Below, piece after piece: positions 24,325 through 33,296 of a DNA stretch of 64,000 bases. The stretch comes from Candidatus Aminicenantota bacterium (lineage in GTDB: Bacteria > Acidobacteriota > Aminicenantia > Aminicenantales > UBA4085): NCBI GenBank assembly GCA_003141555.1, contig PLMN01000005.1, positions 124,001 to 188,000 on the forward strand, written 5' to 3'. Each line of letters starts with the position of its first letter. Positions within the stretch are counted from its first letter, which is position 1. The notes beneath the pieces are model-generated. The model made no database searches. It was not told the DNA's origin and saw nothing but the letters and a program-made list of their open reading frames with translations. A program made the translations under genes and the position numbers.

Positions 24325-24932
24325 CGCCACCCCCGCGCGGACATGGCCCGGTAGATCCTCTCCGCCCGCTCCGTCGAGCGGACGAAGAGGTGCCCGGCCG
24401 CCGCGGACGCCGACCGCCAGGCGCGGGCCCTGCCTTTCCGGAACGTCCGGCTCCGGCGCGCCCGCCGCATCCGGCGCAGCTCGTCTCCCAGGACGAAGAT
24501 GTAGCGGACCATCAAGGCGGCCATGGTCGTCAGGATCGACGGCACGCGCAGCCGCCGGAAGAAGGCCAGGATGTCGGAAGAGGGCGTCGTGGCCGCCAGG
24601 ACCAGAACGGCCGTCAGGCAGAGCGTACTCCGGACCACCATCAGTCCGAATCGGGCCGTGCCGCTCGGCTGAAGGAGGGCGAGGCCGGCCACGGCGACCG
24701 CCACCGGCTCGAGAAGAAGTGCCCGCTTCAGGAGGAACGAAGCGGGAATCCGGCCGGCCAGGATCGCGCCGAGAAGCAAGGCCCCCGCGGCGGCGAAAAC
24801 CCATCCCGGCCGGCCGGGCATCAGGGTGACGGCCAGGATGAAGAGGATCGCGGAGACCGTCTTTAAGGCCGGGGACAATCGATGGACCGGGGAGTCGTTC
24901 CCGCTGAGCCGATCGAAGTCGCCCGTTCGCAT
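24321..24932 (-). CDS. cbiQ: ECF-type cobalt/nickel transporter permease CbiQ (T component)
   Basis: 203 residues with about five hydrophobic helices and the two cytoplasmic coupling motifs of T components, visible here as RRMRRARRSRTF and AERIYRAMSARG, which grip the ATPase. CbiQ usually is 220-270 residues, so this one is on the short side, with a compact N terminus (DSPVHRLSPALK is the usual start pattern). AAGGAGGAG stands upstream of the ATG. It overlaps cbiO by 4 nt and follows the cbiMN fusion after 15 nt. Confidence 0.9.
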   Translation of the reverse strand: MRTGDFDRLSGNDSPVHRLSPALKTVSAILFILAVTLMPGRPGWVFAAAGALLLGAILAGRIPASFLLKRALLLEPVAVAVAGLALLQPSGTARFGLMVVRSTLCLTAVLVLAATTPSSDILAFFRRLRVPSILTTMAALMVRYIFVLGDELRRMRRARRSRTFRKGRARAWRSASAAAGHLFVRSTERAERIYRAMSARGWR

Positions 24933-24947
24933 GTCGAATCTCCTCCT

Positions 24948-25919
24948 TCAGGCATTTCCCGGGATGCCGCCCTTCGGCCGGGAGGACCGCCTCCGGGCGA
25001 TGGCGAAGGAAACGGCGAAGACGAGAATCGCGCCGAGGCCGGCCGCCAGGGCCGTCGCCAGGGAGAGCGAGCCGACGCCGGGGACGCGATATCCGGCGAG
25101 CGGGGCCGGCACGGCCGGCGGCGCGGCAGCGCGGGACGCGAACCCGAGCCGGGCAGCCGTCGCCTCCAGGCCGTCGGGCAGTCTGGAGGAGAGCGGCAGG
25201 ACGAAGACGACCGCGCCCGCGACGACGACGGCGCCGTAGATCAGAACGTCCTTGAGAGGGCGGGTCTCTTCGGCCCGCTCCCTCCCCACGACGAGCCCGG
25301 GCAGGATGTCGGGCCGGGCTTCGATGATCGCTGCCAGGACGAGCACGGTGATGAGCGCTTCGCCGAGCCCGATGAGCATGTGGATCCCGGTCATGGCCGG
25401 GAAGCCCAGCGTCCAGGGGACCGCCCCCGACAGGGACAGCTCGCCGGCGCAGCCGATGGCGGCCAGGACCGCGGACGACCAGGCGGCGACGGCCACGGCG
25501 GCGAGGCGGCCGGCCTCCGTGCGCGCCGGCCGGGATGCCAGGCGGAAGACCGCATAGCCCGCGAGGGGGGCGACGATCGCCATGTTGAAGAGGTTCGCCC
25601 CCAAGGCGAGCACCCCGCCGTCGGCGAACAGGAAGGCCTGCACGGCCAGGACCACGGTCATGACCAGGACGGCTTCGTCCGGGCCGAGCAGAATCGCGGC
25701 CAGGACGGCGCCGAGAAGGTGGCCCGATGTCCCTCCGAGCACCGGGAAGTTGATCATCTGGGCGACAAAAAGAAACGCCGAGGCCAGGCCCATCAGGGGG
25801 ACCTTGCGGGGCGTCAGCGTCCGCCGGACGTTATGAAGGGCCCGGCCGATCCCGGCTGCGGACAGGACCGAAGCGACGGCGATCGTCTTCGCGTCGAGGA
25901 AGCCGTCGGGGATGTGCAT
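24948..25919 (-). CDS. cbiM: Nickel/cobalt substrate-binding membrane protein, CbiM-CbiN fusion
   Basis: 323 residues. It starts with MHIPDGFLD, where the N-terminal Met-His plus a second His form the metal site of CbiM/NikM. About six helices follow (1-215), with the conserved GGTSGHLLGA and FADGGVLALGAN loops. The last 90 residues form a fused CbiN/NikN-like unit: helix, extracytoplasmic PDGLEATAARLGF (the PDGLE motif), helix, basic end. This two-in-one form is known in NikMN-type transporters and fits nickel as well as cobalt. It starts 6 nt after the TonB receptor gene. Confidence 0.93.
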   Translation of the reverse strand: MHIPDGFLDAKTIAVASVLSAAGIGRALHNVRRTLTPRKVPLMGLASAFLFVAQMINFPVLGGTSGHLLGAVLAAILLGPDEAVLVMTVVLAVQAFLFADGGVLALGANLFNMAIVAPLAGYAVFRLASRPARTEAGRLAAVAVAAWSSAVLAAIGCAGELSLSGAVPWTLGFPAMTGIHMLIGLGEALITVLVLAAIIEARPDILPGLVVGRERAEETRPLKDVLIYGAVVVAGAVVFVLPLSSRLPDGLEATAARLGFASRAAAPPAVPAPLAGYRVPGVGSLSLATALAAGLGAILVFAVSFAIARRRSSRPKGGIPGNA

Positions 25920-25925
25920 CGCCGG

Positions 25926-28124
25926 TCAGAACCTCGACTTCAGCGACACGCCGAAATTCCGGCCGGCCGCCGGGAAGCCGAACCGCTCCTGGTAGACGGC
26001 GCCGAAGACGTTGCGGACGAAGAGCGAGACGTCCAGGAGCGCCGTCAGCGGGGCGCGCGCCTCGAAATCGAACCGGACGAATCCGTCCTGCGTCCGCACC
26101 CGCAAGTCGGTGTTGTAGAGGGTGTTGTCGTTGTAAATGACCTTCTGGCTCGAGACCGCCTGGCCGAAGAAGGCCGCCGAAAAGCCCCGCGGCGCGCGGA
26201 ACTGGACCCCGAAGTTGGCCTTGTGCTCGGGCAGGCCCGGGATCTCGGCAAAGCCTCGATCCTGCGGATCGACGAAGAGGCCGACGAAAGGATCGCCCTC
26301 GGTTCGGCTCTTTTGGTAGGTATAGTTGGCGAAGGCCGACCAGCCTCCCCCGAAGTCCTGGGAGAGCTCGAACTCGGCCCCGTAGATCGTCGCCTTGTCG
26401 ATGTTGTAGGCCACGAAGTTGATCAGGTCGAACTGGATGTACTTGCTGATGAAATAGGCGTAGGGAGAGAGCTCGATCTGGGTCGCGCTCGGAAGCAACG
26501 CCCGCCAGCCGGCCTGGAGCATCAGCCCGTCCTCCTCCTGGAACGGCAGGCCCTTGGTGTCCACACCCGAATCATAGTCGTAGTGCCAAAAATGCTCGGG
26601 CGCGGTCGGCATCCGCAGGGCCCGGGCGGCGCTGAGATAGACCGTGTTCTCGGCTTCGAAGGAGTAGCTCAGCCGGAGCGACGGCGCGATCCCGGACCGC
26701 TTGAGCTCCGGGATCCCCTCGACGATCCCCTGCGGTCCCGGCGTCCCGTCGTAGGCGATGAAGCGGGCTCCGGGCAGGAGGGAGAGCTTCCCGTCGAGGA
26801 AGCGGATGTCGTCCATGGCGTAGAATTCGAGGTTTTTCGTGGAAACATAGGAGCCATTCCGGAACGGGGCCCGGAAATCGCCCGAGAGGTTCGTGTCGCC
26901 GTCGTCGCCGAGGTGGCCGTAATCCAGGCCGAACGAGATCGTCTGGTCGTCCAGGGTTTGCCGATACGACCCGGAGATCCCCTGGGAGCGATCGTCGTAG
27001 AACATCTTGTGGAAGACGCGGTTGGCTGAGGTCTTGGTATTGTAGGCTTCGCGGTCGCCGCGGCTGAGCCAGGCGCGCACATCGAGGTACCCCTGCTCGC
27101 CGAATGCCTGTCCGTATCCCAGGTCAAACGTCCATTTGTTCTTTTTCCACCAGCTCCCGGGTTCGGCCGTGCCCCCCATGCCGCCGTACATGATTTCGCC
27201 GTCCGCCGCCGGGTAGGCTGAATCGACGGCCAGGCCGTAGCCGGGATCCCCGAACAGCGTCGAGGTCCGGTTCCCCACGGCAAACCCCTTCTTGAGGGCC
27301 GTATAGCTTACGTCGGCCGTCAGCCGTCCCTTGAAGCTGAAATCGTAGCCGAGGTGGAGGTCGGCGTTGCCCAGGTTCATCCCGCCGTTGCGGAGATATC
27401 CATCGCTCCGCGAATAGCCGCCCGCGAGCGAATATTCGAAGGCGCCGGGCTTGTAGCCATGGAACAGATTGAGCGACGCCGTGCCGTAGCTCGCCCCGGA
27501 GGCCTGGAGCTCGGTCTCCGGCGACTCCGAGCGGAGGGTCTTCGAGACCAGGTTGATGACGCCGCCCAGAACGTTGCCGTAGCGCGGGTCGCCGACGCCC
27601 TTGACGACCTCAATCCGGTCCGCGCCGGAGAGCGGGATCATGGTCCAGTCGATGAAATAGCCCCCGGCGACTCCCGAGGAGTTCAAGGCCCGGCCGTTCT
27701 TGAGGACCTTGATCCGACGGGCTCCCATGCCCCGGATCTTGATCGAATCGTCGTCGACGGCCGTCCCGACCTCCTGGATGCGCTGGACATCCACCCCGGG
27801 TTGGCGCTCGAGAACTGAGTCCAGAGTGGAGCCGATCGTCATGGGGAAGAGCTCGGTCTTGACGACGGTCATGTTCGGAACGTCCTTGTCCCGAAGGGAC
27901 TCGACGACGTCGATGACCACGGGATTCAGCTGGAAGAGCTTGGTCCTCTCTTTCTCCTGCTTTTCCTTCTCCTTGGCCGCCGCCTCGGCCTTGGCCTTTT
28001 CGTCCTTGGCTTTCTGGTCGGCGGTTTGAGCTTGCGCCGCGGCTTGAGGCGCGGCGGCGGCAACCAGGGCGCCCGTGAAAAGAAACGCCGTCAGGATGAC
28101 GATGATCCGAACCGACATGCGCAT
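25926..28124 (-). CDS. TonB-dependent outer-membrane receptor, probably for nickel or cobalt chelates
   Basis: 732 residues: signal peptide (1-27), a strongly charged Lys/Glu/Ala stretch (about 30-60, coiled-coil prone), plug domain (about 70-190; GVDVQRIQEVG, IKIRGMGARRIKVL, RIEVVKGVGDPRYG) and a 22-strand-type barrel ending in FGVSLKSRF with terminal Phe. No clear TonB box can be pointed out; the charged stretch occupies its place. It heads the operon with cbiMN, cbiQ and cbiO and lies behind nikR, so a nickel chelate is the leading substrate and cobalt or corrinoid the alternative. AAGGAG precedes the ATG. Confidence 0.88.
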   Translation of the reverse strand: MRMSVRIIVILTAFLFTGALVAAAAPQAAAQAQTADQKAKDEKAKAEAAAKEKEKQEKERTKLFQLNPVVIDVVESLRDKDVPNMTVVKTELFPMTIGSTLDSVLERQPGVDVQRIQEVGTAVDDDSIKIRGMGARRIKVLKNGRALNSSGVAGGYFIDWTMIPLSGADRIEVVKGVGDPRYGNVLGGVINLVSKTLRSESPETELQASGASYGTASLNLFHGYKPGAFEYSLAGGYSRSDGYLRNGGMNLGNADLHLGYDFSFKGRLTADVSYTALKKGFAVGNRTSTLFGDPGYGLAVDSAYPAADGEIMYGGMGGTAEPGSWWKKNKWTFDLGYGQAFGEQGYLDVRAWLSRGDREAYNTKTSANRVFHKMFYDDRSQGISGSYRQTLDDQTISFGLDYGHLGDDGDTNLSGDFRAPFRNGSYVSTKNLEFYAMDDIRFLDGKLSLLPGARFIAYDGTPGPQGIVEGIPELKRSGIAPSLRLSYSFEAENTVYLSAARALRMPTAPEHFWHYDYDSGVDTKGLPFQEEDGLMLQAGWRALLPSATQIELSPYAYFISKYIQFDLINFVAYNIDKATIYGAEFELSQDFGGGWSAFANYTYQKSRTEGDPFVGLFVDPQDRGFAEIPGLPEHKANFGVQFRAPRGFSAAFFGQAVSSQKVIYNDNTLYNTDLRVRTQDGFVRFDFEARAPLTALLDVSLFVRNVFGAVYQERFGFPAAGRNFGVSLKSRF

Positions 28125-28208
28125 GGCCTTCTCCTTACGGTAGGACGCCGGCGAAAGGCGCGTCCAGGCCGGGCCCGCGTTTCGCGAGCCTCACCCTGCG
28201 GGGTTCCA

Positions 28209-28236
28209 GTATTATGGAATATATAATTCGTGTTAC
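28209..28236 (-). promoter_or_regulatory. Candidate NikR operator in front of the TonB receptor operon
   Basis: On the minus strand the AT-rich segment reads GTAACA, 16 nt, TAATAC. The E. coli NikR operator is GTATGA-N16-TCATAC; here the spacing is identical and the outer GTA/TAC are kept, but the inner half-site bases differ. It covers the likely -10 region 85-110 bp before the receptor start codon. No clear -35 was found. Confidence 0.4.
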
Positions 28237-28252
28237 GTTCATGCCTGAAAAA

Positions 28253-28669
28253 CTAGTCCAAGTCGGCGCCGGCGCTGGCCACGCTCAGGGTGCCGTGCGT
28301 GACGCCCTTGATCGATCGGAGCGAGTCCGCCAGCCGCTCGAGCTCCCCCGCCCGGCCGCGGACGGCGATGATCTCCAGGCAATGATCGTGGTCCAGGTGG
28401 ATATGCTGAGTGGAGATGATCAGGTGATGATAGTCGTGCTGGATATCCGTGATCCGGCCCATCAGATCCTTGCGGTGGTGGTCGTAGACCAGCGTCACTG
28501 CGCCGGCGACTTCTTCGCCTTCCTTCCACTTCCTCTCGATGAGCATGCCCCGGATGAGATCGCGGAACGCCTCGGAGCGGCTGGCGTAGCCCCGGACGGC
28601 GGTCAGGGCATCGAACTTGTCGAGGAGGCTCTTTTCGAGGGAAACGCCGAACCGAACGAGCTTGCCCAT
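28253..28669 (-). CDS. nikR: Nickel-responsive regulator NikR
   Basis: 138 residues. N-terminal ribbon-helix-helix (about 1-50; VRFGVSLEKSLLDKFDAL, YASRSEAFRDLIRGML) and C-terminal ACT-like metal-sensing domain (55-135). The four ligands of the high-affinity nickel site are present: His78, His89, His91 and Cys97, in the arrangement known from E. coli (H76, H87, H89, C95). It should repress nickel uptake genes when nickel is plentiful; the adjoining TonB/CbiMNQO operon is the obvious target. Its own promoter overlaps a strong dyad, consistent with autoregulation. A following gap of 128 bp separates it from the receptor gene. Confidence 0.95.
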   Translation of the reverse strand: MGKLVRFGVSLEKSLLDKFDALTAVRGYASRSEAFRDLIRGMLIERKWKEGEEVAGAVTLVYDHHRKDLMGRITDIQHDYHHLIISTQHIHLDHDHCLEIIAVRGRAGELERLADSLRSIKGVTHGTLSVASAGADLD

Positions 28670-28674
28670 GTTGT

Positions 28675-28721
28675 TGCTACCTTTCTAAGAAACAGTAGCA
28701 CTCGGTGGAGAGGGTTGTCAA
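28675..28721 (-). promoter_or_regulatory. nikR promoter with overlapping palindromic operator
   Basis: Minus-strand TTGACA (28721-28716), 18-bp spacer, TACTGT (28697-28692) with TG extension. The dyad TGCTAC (28675-28680) / GTAGCA (28695-28700) flanks an inner dyad TTTCT-A-AGAAA, giving a nearly continuous palindrome that covers the -10 box and ends 5 nt before the nikR start codon. The -35 box lies inside the 3' end of the helicase gene. Confidence 0.55.
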
Positions 28722-31700
28722 GGCGCCTTAGGCGGGGGCGATTCCTCGGCCAGCATCGCTTCGATTTCCCGCAGCTTCTCGGACAGGCGCTGGGGCGAAG
28801 CCCGCGCGGCCGTTTTGATCTCGGGAGCGAAGACCGCGACCTTGTACTCCTCGATGAGGCGCCGGAAGTCCCCGCGGGCCGCGGCCAGGGCGTCCGACGG
28901 GGCGGAGGGCCAGCGCCGCGCCAAGCCGTCCCGGGCCTTGGCCCAAGGCTCGATCAGGGCCGCCTTTTTCCGGTCCTTCTCCGGATCGTTGCGGACCCGG
29001 CCCGCCCGGACGGCCAAGGCCTCGAGGTAGCGGGGCAGGCGGGCAAGATCGTCGAGGGAGGTCGCCTCGAAAACATCCTTCGGGGCGAGCGCCTCGAGCT
29101 CGCTCTTCAGCCTTCCGGCAAAAGCGGCCAGGGTCGGGCTGGCCGGATTAGCCCGAGATATGCCGTCGATGGCGGCGCGCGCTTTCCGGTGCGCCTCGAG
29201 GACGGCTGCCGCCGCCCGAGCCAAGGCCGTTCCCCTTTCGAAGAGCTGCCGGACGACGGTCTCGGCGTAGGACTTGAGCTCGATCCCCGAGCGGATGTCC
29301 CTCCGGAGAACGTCCGACCGCAACCGCGCCTGGAGCGATTTGTCGACCGCGGGCGCGCCGCCGAAAAAGAGCGCGGTCGGGCGCACCTCGGCCGGCAGAA
29401 CGACGTGGCGATCCATGTATTTCACGTCCTTGGCGAATTTCTGGAGCAGGATCGCCTCGATGGCGGCTTCCTGCGAGGTCCGAGCTTCAGCGGGCGTGGG
29501 GAAAAGCCGGAGGGCCAAGGCCGGCGGGCCGGCGGGCGCGGCCGCAGGCCCCAAGGCGAGAGCCGGATAGGCGACGGCGCCGGGGGCGATCGAGACCATC
29601 TCCGGAACCGGGTCAAAATCCCAGGCGCGGACGTCCGCCCGCTCCCACAGGGCGCGGGCCCGCTCCCAGACGCGGGGATCCTGGGCCGCGGTCAAGACCG
29701 CCTCGCGGCGGGCGCGTCGCAGGGCATCGAGGTCACGCGCGGCCGCGATCTCCCGGCCGCGCGGGTCGACGAGGGAGATCCGCAACCTGAGGTGGCGCGG
29801 CAGCTCCGCCGCCGCCCACTCCTCCGGAGGGATGTCCGCCCGGAACCTCCGTTTGGCGATCGCGGTCAGGGCTTCGAACAGCGAACCGTCCGACGGCCGG
29901 AGATCCCGGATGATGACCCCGACGGCGTCGGAGACGGGGACAAAGAGCTTGCGGTAGCGCTTGGGCAGCCCTTTCACGAGCTCCGCAACCCGCTCCGGCA
30001 GCTGCCCGGGCACGCCCCAGGCCAGCGCCTCGACGGACAGGCGGCCGATCTCGTCCATGGGGACGACGAGCGTCAGGCCGTCGTCGTCCTCGCCGGGCGC
30101 AAACCGGTAGACCGCCGGATAGCGGCCGGCGCCCGCCGCGACCGCATCGGGATAGAGGGCGAGCTCGGTCGGGTCGGGAACGGCGCGCAGGATGTCGGCC
30201 TCGGTCATCCGCAGGAATTCGTCGCCGCCGCGGCGCTTCAGCCGCTCCTTCAGGCCGAGGATATCGAAGATCCCGTCCAGGCGGCTGGCGTAGAATTCAT
30301 CCAGGACCCGGTCCTCGACCAGGAGGTCCCGTCGGCGCAGTTTTTCCTCGGCCGTCCGCATCCTCGCCCGGAGGGCGAGGTTGCGCCTCAGGAAATCGAG
30401 GCTCTCCCGGACCTCGCCTCCGACGAGCGCCGCTCGAACGAAGATCTTCTGCGCGGCCGCGGGATCGACGCGGCCGTAGGGCACCACCCGGCCCGCGACG
30501 ATTTCCAGCCCGAAGAGGGTCACGCTTTCGTCTGCGACGACCTGCCCTTTCCCCTTGTCCCAACGGGCATTCGCGTAGGCATAGCGGCCCAAGGGGCCGC
30601 CGAGCGCCTCGAGCCAGCCCCCCTCGATCCGGGCGGCCATGCGGGCGAACAGCCGGCTCGTCCGGACCATTTCCGCCGCCACGATCCAAGTGGCGTTCTT
30701 GCCGAACAGCGTGGAGCCCGGGAACATCGTCACCTCGCGCCCCTTGGCGGCGGTGTAGAGATTCCGGTCCTTGTGGACGGCGATGTTGGACAGGTAGCCG
30801 GCGGCGATCGACCGGTGCAGAGCGGCGTAGGATTCCCGGGTTCTCCCGGCCGGCGCGGCGGGACGGAGACCTCCGACGCCGAGCTTGAGCTCACGGAGGA
30901 TGTCCAGGACTTCGGCCTGGACGAAGGTCCACTCGCGCATCCGGGGGAACGAGAGGAAATGGTCGCGGCAGAACTTCCGCTTCCGGTTGAGCCCCTTGAG
31001 CTCCTCGAAGTCGCCGTGGTAGCGCTCCCAGATATTGAGCAGGGTCAGGAAGTCGGAGTCGGGGTCGCGGAACGGGGCGTGCATCGCATCGGCCTGGGCG
31101 GCCTTCTCGGGCGGGCGCTCCCGGGGGTCGCGGATGCTCAAGGCCGAGGCGATGACCGCCGCCTCCCGGAGGCAGCCTTCCTCCCGGGCCTCGAGCAGGA
31201 TGCGCGAGACGCGCGGGTCGAGCGGCATGCGGGCCATGATCCTCCCCCGCTCGGTGAGGCGCGGCTCGCCGCCCTCAAGCCGGATGGCCCCCAGCTCGAC
31301 GAGAGTTTCAAAGCCGTCCTCGACGTTCTTCGGGTTCGGCCGATCAACAAACGGGAAGGCCAGCGGGTGGCCCAAGTTGAGGTCGATCATCCGGAGAATG
31401 ACCTCGGCCAGGTTGGACCGCAGGATCTCGGGCGCGGTGAACGGAGGCCGCGCCTCGTAGTCCTCCTCGGAATAGAGCCGGATGCAGACCCCTTCCTGGA
31501 CGCGGCCGCAGCGGCCTTTCCGCTGGTCGGCGCTGCTCTTCGAGACCGGCCGGATGGGCAGGCTCTGAACGCGGGCTCCGGGCAGATACTGGGAGATCCG
31601 GGCCAGCCCCGTGTCGACGACGTATTTGATGCCGGGGATCGTCAGGGACGTCTCGGCGACGTTCGTTGCAACCACGATTTTCGGCCCCTTGACCGAGTAA

Positions 31701-32500
31701 ACCCGCCCCTGCTGAGTGCCGGGGAGACGGGCATAGAGCGGCAGGATGGAAACGCCGGCATACCTGCGGCCCTCCAGGATCTCGCAGGTCTCGAGGATGT
31801 CCTGCTCGGTGGGCATGAAGATGAGGATGTCGCCTTCGGGCCGGCCCCGCTTCAGCTCGTCGACGGCGTCGGCCGCCAGGTCGACATAGTCGGCGTCCTC
31901 GGCTTCGTCGCCGGCGCCGGGGGGCCGGTACTCGACCTCGACGGGATACATCCGGCCGCTGACCTCGACGAGGGGCGCCTCGTCGAAGGCCCGCCGGAAT
32001 TTCTCGATGTCGAGCGTCGCGGACGTGACGATGAGCTTGAGCTCCGGCCGGACCGGCAGCAGGGTCTTGATGATCCCCAGGAGGAAATCGATATTCAGGC
32101 TGCGCTCGTGGGCCTCGTCGATGATCAGCGTGTCATATTCGAGGAGGCGGGGGTCGGATTGCGTCTCGGCCAGGAGCATGCCGTCGGTCAGGATCTTGAT
32201 CCGGGTGTCCCGGGAGGTCCGGTCATCGAACCGGATCTTGTAGCCCACCGACCGGCCGAGCGGCTCGCCTCGCTCCTCGGCGATGCGGGCCGCGATCGTA
32301 ACGGCGGCGATGCGCCGGGGCTGGGTGCAGCCGATCCTGCCCCGGCGACCCCGGCCGGCCTCGAGGCACATCTTCGGGATCTGAGTGCTCTTGCCGCAGC
32401 CCGTCTCGCCCGAGACGATGACGACGGGATGCCGCCGGATGGCGTCGACGATCTCGGCCCGCCGGGCGGTGATCGGAAGTCCGGGCGGATAAGCAATCAC
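28718..32500 (-). CDS. hrpA: ATP-dependent RNA helicase HrpA (DEAH box)
   Basis: 1,260 residues, typical for HrpA (about 1,300). Motif I GETGCGKST (about 31-39), motif II DEAH (IIDEAHER), motif III SATLD, motif VI QRKGRCGR, then the winged-helix/ratchet region and the long HrpA-specific C-terminal part (DUF3418) to the end. It unwinds RNA and in E. coli helps rescue stalled ribosomes. Start: GTG at 32500; an overlapping ATG-ATG upstream is out of frame and stops at once. No Shine-Dalgarno is visible; a TTGACG box with a weak CATGAT -10 just upstream would again put transcription start close to the GTG. Confidence 0.93.
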   Translation of the reverse strand: MIAYPPGLPITARRAEIVDAIRRHPVVIVSGETGCGKSTQIPKMCLEAGRGRRGRIGCTQPRRIAAVTIAARIAEERGEPLGRSVGYKIRFDDRTSRDTRIKILTDGMLLAETQSDPRLLEYDTLIIDEAHERSLNIDFLLGIIKTLLPVRPELKLIVTSATLDIEKFRRAFDEAPLVEVSGRMYPVEVEYRPPGAGDEAEDADYVDLAADAVDELKRGRPEGDILIFMPTEQDILETCEILEGRRYAGVSILPLYARLPGTQQGRVYSVKGPKIVVATNVAETSLTIPGIKYVVDTGLARISQYLPGARVQSLPIRPVSKSSADQRKGRCGRVQEGVCIRLYSEEDYEARPPFTAPEILRSNLAEVILRMIDLNLGHPLAFPFVDRPNPKNVEDGFETLVELGAIRLEGGEPRLTERGRIMARMPLDPRVSRILLEAREEGCLREAAVIASALSIRDPRERPPEKAAQADAMHAPFRDPDSDFLTLLNIWERYHGDFEELKGLNRKRKFCRDHFLSFPRMREWTFVQAEVLDILRELKLGVGGLRPAAPAGRTRESYAALHRSIAAGYLSNIAVHKDRNLYTAAKGREVTMFPGSTLFGKNATWIVAAEMVRTSRLFARMAARIEGGWLEALGGPLGRYAYANARWDKGKGQVVADESVTLFGLEIVAGRVVPYGRVDPAAAQKIFVRAALVGGEVRESLDFLRRNLALRARMRTAEEKLRRRDLLVEDRVLDEFYASRLDGIFDILGLKERLKRRGGDEFLRMTEADILRAVPDPTELALYPDAVAAGAGRYPAVYRFAPGEDDDGLTLVVPMDEIGRLSVEALAWGVPGQLPERVAELVKGLPKRYRKLFVPVSDAVGVIIRDLRPSDGSLFEALTAIAKRRFRADIPPEEWAAAELPRHLRLRISLVDPRGREIAAARDLDALRRARREAVLTAAQDPRVWERARALWERADVRAWDFDPVPEMVSIAPGAVAYPALALGPAAAPAGPPALALRLFPTPAEARTSQEAAIEAILLQKFAKDVKYMDRHVVLPAEVRPTALFFGGAPAVDKSLQARLRSDVLRRDIRSGIELKSYAETVVRQLFERGTALARAAAAVLEAHRKARAAIDGISRANPASPTLAAFAGRLKSELEALAPKDVFEATSLDDLARLPRYLEALAVRAGRVRNDPEKDRKKAALIEPWAKARDGLARRWPSAPSDALAAARGDFRRLIEEYKVAVFAPEIKTAARASPQRLSEKLREIEAMLAEESPPPKAP

Positions 32501-32655
32501 CGGCCCATCATGACATCACCCTGCCGAAGCCGTCAACCGGGGAAGGCCGGGTTTCGCGGCATCCCCGCGGCCCGGTTTCTTGCTTTTTCCGAGGGTCCGT
32601 GGTACAAACTTGCTTTCGCCTGAAACAGCGGAATGGAGTCTCCAGCGGAAAATCG

Positions 32656-33282
32656 ATGAAGAAAGCCGCCCTGATCCTCTTGGCCGTGCTCGCCGCCGCA
32701 TCCGTTTCAGCCGCGGCCGGCAGGATCACGTTCGGCCTCAAGGCCGGTGTCAACAGCGCCAACATGGTCACGGCGGACGCCGACGTCGCCTGGTCGGCCC
32801 GATGGCTGCCGGTGGGAGGAGCGTTCGTCTGCTTCTCCCTGAGCGATTCCTTCTTCATCCAGCCCGAACTGCTTTACTCCCCCAAGGGCGCCCAGCTCAC
32901 CGAGACCGACGGGACGACGACCATGTTCGCCCCCTATATCGACATTCCCGTTCTTCTCAAGTACCTGATTCCGACGGGCCCGGCCGGCGGCCTCCGGCCT
33001 TACCTCTTCGCTGGGCCGTATCTCGGCTTCAAAGCTGGCTCGGGCACGATGACGATCGAAACAGCCGACGGGGGCGAAACGAGCACGACCGAGTACACCC
33101 TGACCGATCTCAAGGGCACGGATCTCGGGTTCGTCCTGGGCGCGGGCGTCGAGCTTCCCCTCGACGGCATGAAGATTTCGCTCGACGTTCGCTGGACGAC
33201 GAGCTTTTCGACCATATCGACCACCTCCGACACCATCAAAAACAAGGTCTGGACCTTCCTCGTCGGGGTCGCCTTCAACTGA
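32656..33282 (+). CDS. Small outer-membrane beta-barrel protein (PorT/OmpA-like family), copy 1
   Basis: 208 residues. Signal peptide (1-21) and an eight-stranded barrel of the outer-membrane beta-barrel family (GLKAGVNSANM at the first strand, FIQPELLYSPKGAQL, YIDIPVLLKYLIP, LRPYLFAGPYLGF, closing WTFLVGVAFN). The phrase Q/EPELLYSPKG with the IPVLLKY strand is characteristic. Function is unknown; such barrels are often structural or adhesive. The next gene encodes a paralogue, 14 nt downstream. The start at 32656 immediately precedes the signal peptide. Confidence 0.75.
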   Translation: MKKAALILLAVLAAASVSAAAGRITFGLKAGVNSANMVTADADVAWSARWLPVGGAFVCFSLSDSFFIQPELLYSPKGAQLTETDGTTTMFAPYIDIPVLLKYLIPTGPAGGLRPYLFAGPYLGFKAGSGTMTIETADGGETSTTEYTLTDLKGTDLGFVLGAGVELPLDGMKISLDVRWTTSFSTISTTSDTIKNKVWTFLVGVAFN

Positions 33283-33296
33283 ACAGGAGCGCGGGC

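Noticed and set aside
28125-28252. A cobalamin riboswitch upstream of the TonB receptor/CbiMNQO operon
   Set aside because: The leader has no recognisable B12-box and is too short for the full aptamer. A NikR-type dyad is the better explanation of regulation.
28214-32623. A 1,469-codon open frame on the plus strand opposite nikR and hrpA
   Set aside because: It mirrors the codon phase of hrpA on the other strand, is rich in Arg, Gly, Asp and Pro with no domain, and has no ribosome site. Long antisense frames are expected in GC-rich DNA.
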